A stretch of DNA of 49,350 nt, from positions 1 to 49,350 of the forward strand of contig CAJNBX010000013.1 in NCBI GenBank assembly GCA_905221115.1, written 5' to 3'. The notes beneath the pieces were generated by a model. It was not told where the DNA came from and searched no databases. It saw only the letters and a program-made list of their open reading frames with translations. A program made the position numbers and the translations under genes. This stretch comes from a bacterium. GTDB lineage: Bacteria > Bacillota > Bacilli > Lactobacillales > Streptococcaceae. Below are positions 46,708-49,350 of this stretch, in pieces (the first letter of the stretch is position 1; each line of letters starts with the position of its first letter).

Positions 46708-46739
46708 ACTTTAACTGCTCTCTATTTTTTATTTTTCTT

Positions 46740-46889
46740 ATACTCAATGAAAATCAAAAAGCAAACTAGGAAGCTAGCCGCAGGTTGCTCAAAGCACTGC
46801 TTTGAGGTTGTAGATAGAACTGACAAAGTCAGTAACATATATACGGTAAGGCGACGCTGACGTGGTTTGAAGAGATTTTCGAAGAGTAT
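46740..46889 (-). repeat. BOX element, A-B-C, directly upstream of vncR
   Basis: boxA at the right (ACGGTAAGGCGACGCTGACG, GATTTTCGAAGAGTAT), one boxB at 46788-46832, boxC at the left. The boxC end and adjoining bases contain TATAAG, with TTTGCT 17 nt upstream, a possible weak promoter reading into vncR. Confidence 0.95.
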
Positions 46890-46960
46890 TAGAATAAATA
46901 CCTGCTCTATTTTCTATTATAGCCTCTTACTGGCCTTTTGTCTGTAATTAACTGACCACT

Positions 46961-46990
46961 AGATAAAACAAAGAGAGCCTATCGCTCTCT
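46961..46990 (-). terminator. Terminator of the proline-rich repetitive protein
   Basis: On the minus strand AGAGAGC-GATAG-GCTCTCT, followed by TTGTTTTATC, about 35 nt after the stop codon. Confidence 0.82.
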
Positions 46991-47022
46991 CTGCTTGCAT
47001 TTCACTCTCTATAGAATGAAAA

Positions 47023-49350
47023 TTATTTAGCTGCTTTTGAAAATGTTACAACGTAGTTATAATCTTTCCCATTAGATTGATAGATATAGTCCTCTTTGAA
47101 AGTGTAGCCGCGTTTGCTTAACTCTTCTTTCTTAGCTTCAACTTGGCTCTTGACAGCTGCTTTAACCTCTTCATTTGATAAACCTTCCGCGATTTCAAAA
47201 GGAGTTCCATTGATATCTCCTAGGAAACCTGCAATATCCTTCATTTTATCAAAGTTATAAAAAACATTGACTTTGACCTTTTGAGGAGTTGGCTGTTCTA
47301 GACTTCTACGATTTCTGCTAGCGCGTGGTTGAACTGCTGGAGCCATTCTGAAACCTGAAGTTCCTGTAGCCTCCTTAGTGAATGTGACAACGTAGTTATA
47401 ATTTTTCACAGTAGTATCTTGTTCAAAAATAATGTCATTTTTCACATGATACCCTCTAGCAGCTAAGTCTTTTATCTTGGCTTGAATTTTTTCTTTTACT
47501 AGCTCTTTTGCCTGTGCTTCACTCGTTTCAGCAGGAATTGTGACAGTGTTATCTTCTCCCGGGTCAGATAGGAAACCATGAATATCTGGCATTTCAGCGA
47601 AGTTATAGCTAATATTTACAGTTCCATCTGGTTCTGATGTTGAACGTGCCACTCTTCTTGCTCTTGCTTGAACTGATGGGGCATTTCTAAAACTTGAACC
47701 TCTTTCTGAAGTTGAAGAAGGTTGTGTTGGAGATGCTACTGCTGATCTGGAAGTCCCACTTGCACCATGACCAATCGCTGTGCTTCCATTGTCAATAGTA
47801 GTTCCACCAGGACCATTATTGGTCAAGCCTTCTCTACCATAATTCGGACTTGAAACTTCTTCACCTGGAACATCCAATGCATTGATTTCATTTTGATATT
47901 TTTCTGTAACAGTAGCTACTTCTTCATCGTCTTTTGCTTTGTTAATTTCTTCTATCGCTTTATCTTGTAACGCCTTTAATGCTTCTTTTAATCTTGCCTT
48001 TTCATCTGCATCAGTAACTTTTTCAATCGCATCTGCTTTTATTTTAACAACTTCACCGATATTATCATCTATGCTCTCCTTTTTAGCTGACTTCAAGGCT
48101 TCTTCCTTCTTAAGTTCTTCTTCTGATTTTGGCTCTGAAGTTGATGCTTCTGGAGTCGGAGTTGATGTTGCTGCATTCCCTGAATCATTTGTAGCTTCCG
48201 CAGATGGAGTATTGGAAGATTCTGACGTTGTTTCAGAGCTACCTGATTCTCCAGCTGGCTGTGTAGTGGAATTGGTATCGCCTGATGTGACCGGTGCTTC
48301 TTCACTTGGGGTTACCGGTGACGATGTTGAATCACTTGGTTGGGTAGCTGTTGAGTCACCTGTAGGAGTTGTAGATGGCGCTCCTGACTCGTCTGAATAA
48401 TTACCTGTTGATGGAGATGTAACTGAAGAACCTGATTCACCGTCTTTTGGTGCCGGTGTCACTGGTTCTTCCACTTTTGGTGCGGGGGGCGCTGGCTCGT
48501 CTGATTTTGGTGCTGGGGTCGCCGGTGATTCAGAACTTGGATTTGAAGCTACAGGTTGATCTATAGTTTCCACATTTGAAGTAGTATCATCTGTTACTGA
48601 ACTTGATGACTCTGAATTCCCTGAATCATTTGTAGCTTCCGCAGATGGAGTATTGGAAGATTCTGACGTTGTTTCAGAGCTACCTGATTCTCCAGCTGGC
48701 TGTGTAGTGGAATTGGTATCGCCTGATGTGACCGGTGCTTCTTCACTTGGGGTTACCTGTGACGATGTTGAATCACTTGGTTGGGTAGCTGTTGAGTCAC
48801 CTGTAGGAGTTTCAGATGGTGTTCCTGACTCGTCTGAATGATTGCCTGTTGATGGAGATTCAACTGAAGAACCTGATTCATCTGCTTTCGGTGCGGACGC
48901 TGCTGGTTCTTCTGCTTTTGGCGCTGGTGCCACTGGCTCATCCACCTTTGGCGCTGGAACTTCAGAACTTGGATTTGAAGCTACAGGTTGTTCTGTAGTC
49001 CCTGTGTTTGAAGTAGTATCATCTGTTACCGGACTTGATGTTGCTGCATTACCTGAATCATTTGTAGCATCTGTAGATGGAGTATTGGAAGGTTCTGCAG
49101 TTGTTTCAGAGTTACCTGTTTCTCCAGCTGGCTGTGCAGTGGAATTGGTATCGCCTGATGTGACCGGTGCTTCTTCGCTTGGGGTTACCGGTGCTGGTGT
49201 CGATGGTTCTTCCACTTTTGGCGCTGGAGTCGCTGGTTCCTCTACTTTTGGCGTGGTAGACGATGGTTCTTCCACTTTTGGTGCCGGTGTCGATGGTTCT
49301 TCTGCTTTCGGTGCTGGAGCCGCTGGTTCTTCCGCTTTTGGCGTTGTTGC
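47023..49350 (-). CDS. Proline-rich repetitive surface/secreted protein, N-terminus beyond right edge
   Basis: At least 775 residues are visible; the frame is open to base 49350, so the start and any signal peptide lie outside. From the edge: PAPKVEEPSTPAPK-type proline repeats, then long Ser/Thr/Glu-rich repeats (VTPSEEAPVTSGDTNST, TATQPSDSTSS) to about nt 48130; a helical DUF1542-like segment (ADEKARLKEALKALQDKAIE, nt ~48110-47860); and two copies of an ~80-residue alpha/beta domain (nt ~47640-47380 and ~47275-47026). Both copies share YNF-x-[ED]M-x-DI-x-GFL, a central helix, RGY and YNYVVTF. The protein stops directly after the second copy: no LPXTG, no membrane anchor, no choline-binding repeats. 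Attachment, if any, must be through the N terminus or the duplicated domain. No characterised family recognised. Confidence 0.88.
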   Translation of the reverse strand, partial: ATTPKAEEPAAPAPKAEEPSTPAPKVEEPSSTTPKVEEPATPAPKVEEPSTPAPVTPSEEAPVTSGDTNSTAQPAGETGNSETTAEPSNTPSTDATNDSGNAATSSPVTDDTTSNTGTTEQPVASNPSSEVPAPKVDEPVAPAPKAEEPAASAPKADESGSSVESPSTGNHSDESGTPSETPTGDSTATQPSDSTSSQVTPSEEAPVTSGDTNSTTQPAGESGSSETTSESSNTPSAEATNDSGNSESSSSVTDDTTSNVETIDQPVASNPSSESPATPAPKSDEPAPPAPKVEEPVTPAPKDGESGSSVTSPSTGNYSDESGAPSTTPTGDSTATQPSDSTSSPVTPSEEAPVTSGDTNSTTQPAGESGSSETTSESSNTPSAEATNDSGNAATSTPTPEASTSEPKSEEELKKEEALKSAKKESIDDNIGEVVKIKADAIEKVTDADEKARLKEALKALQDKAIEEINKAKDDEEVATVTEKYQNEINALDVPGEEVSSPNYGREGLTNNGPGGTTIDNGSTAIGHGASGTSRSAVASPTQPSSTSERGSSFRNAPSVQARARRVARSTSEPDGTVNISYNFAEMPDIHGFLSDPGEDNTVTIPAETSEAQAKELVKEKIQAKIKDLAARGYHVKNDIIFEQDTTVKNYNYVVTFTKEATGTSGFRMAPAVQPRASRNRRSLEQPTPQKVKVNVFYNFDKMKDIAGFLGDINGTPFEIAEGLSNEEVKAAVKSQVEAKKEELSKRGYTFKEDYIYQSNGKDYNYVVTFSKAAK
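48130..49200 (-). repeat. Long coding repeats in the proline-rich protein
   Basis: A block running from CTGAATCATTTGTAGC begins at 48180, 48621 and 49053, spacings of 441 and 432 nt (147 and 144 residues). The first two copies are almost identical over about 220 nt; the third is more diverged. Proline-rich AEEPxxPAPK units fill the gaps. Confidence 0.88.

Noticed and set aside
47939..48400. 153-codon plus-strand open frame
   Set aside because: It is antisense to the Ser/Glu-rich repeats and reappears in part with the second repeat copy (48653-48841).

Overview
The window reads as a chromosomal segment of a mitis-group Streptococcus (S. pneumoniae, S. mitis or a close relative). The evidence is five BOX intergenic repeats carrying the pneumococcal boxA core, YSIRK-type signal peptides with LPXTG anchors, close matches to pneumococcal PrtA, BgaA, VncR/VncS, HprK and QueA, and an AT-rich composition with near-consensus sigma-A promoters. 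Species cannot be fixed from the sequence alone. Almost everything is on the minus strand; only queA and a small DUF3397-like gene are on the plus strand.

Left part (1-14130): two giant surface-protein genes in tandem. The first runs off the left edge (at least 2400 residues, YSIRK signal, many Ig/Rib-like modules, a 90-residue repeat at the edge). It has a clear promoter at 7378-7406, and a 9-bp tandem repeat fills the first part of its predicted 5' UTR. The second (7981-14130) is a complete YSIRK/LPXTG protein with an alpha/beta-hydrolase (lipase class 3-like) domain at the N terminus followed by long G5-like repeat arrays.

Central housekeeping block (14632-24910): an operon hprK-lgt-DUF948-YtxH; rpsU; nagB with a NagR-type operator inside its promoter; divergent queA; then a tightly packed five-gene operon (MnmL/YtqA radical SAM protein, MnmM/YtqB methyltransferase, a small Cys/Lys-rich protein, a CPA1 Na+/H+ antiporter, a YihY/BrkB membrane protein). 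A DUF3397-like gene diverges from that operon. Both divergent promoters put +1 at or next to the AUG, so leaderless mRNAs are predicted.

Right part (25094-49350): the large cell-wall beta-galactosidase BgaA (2396 residues) with a cre site in its leader; a small LiaF-like membrane protein; the PrtA cell-wall serine protease with a PsaR-like promoter; a three-gene ABC-2 exporter with a cre-like site on its -35; class II fructose-bisphosphate aldolase; the VncR/VncS two-component system; and a proline-rich repetitive protein, cut by the right edge, that ends in two copies of an unrecognised domain and has no LPXTG motif.

Five long surface or secreted proteins occupy well over half of the window, separated by core metabolism. 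The layout suggests an organism that presents glycan-processing, proteolytic and adhesive functions on its surface and ties several of them to sugar or metal supply (cre, NagR-type and PsaR-like sites). The least explained pieces are the N-terminal region and 5' UTR repeats of the leftmost giant protein, the lipase-repeat surface protein, the divergent leaderless promoter pair, and the duplicated C-terminal domain of the rightmost protein.
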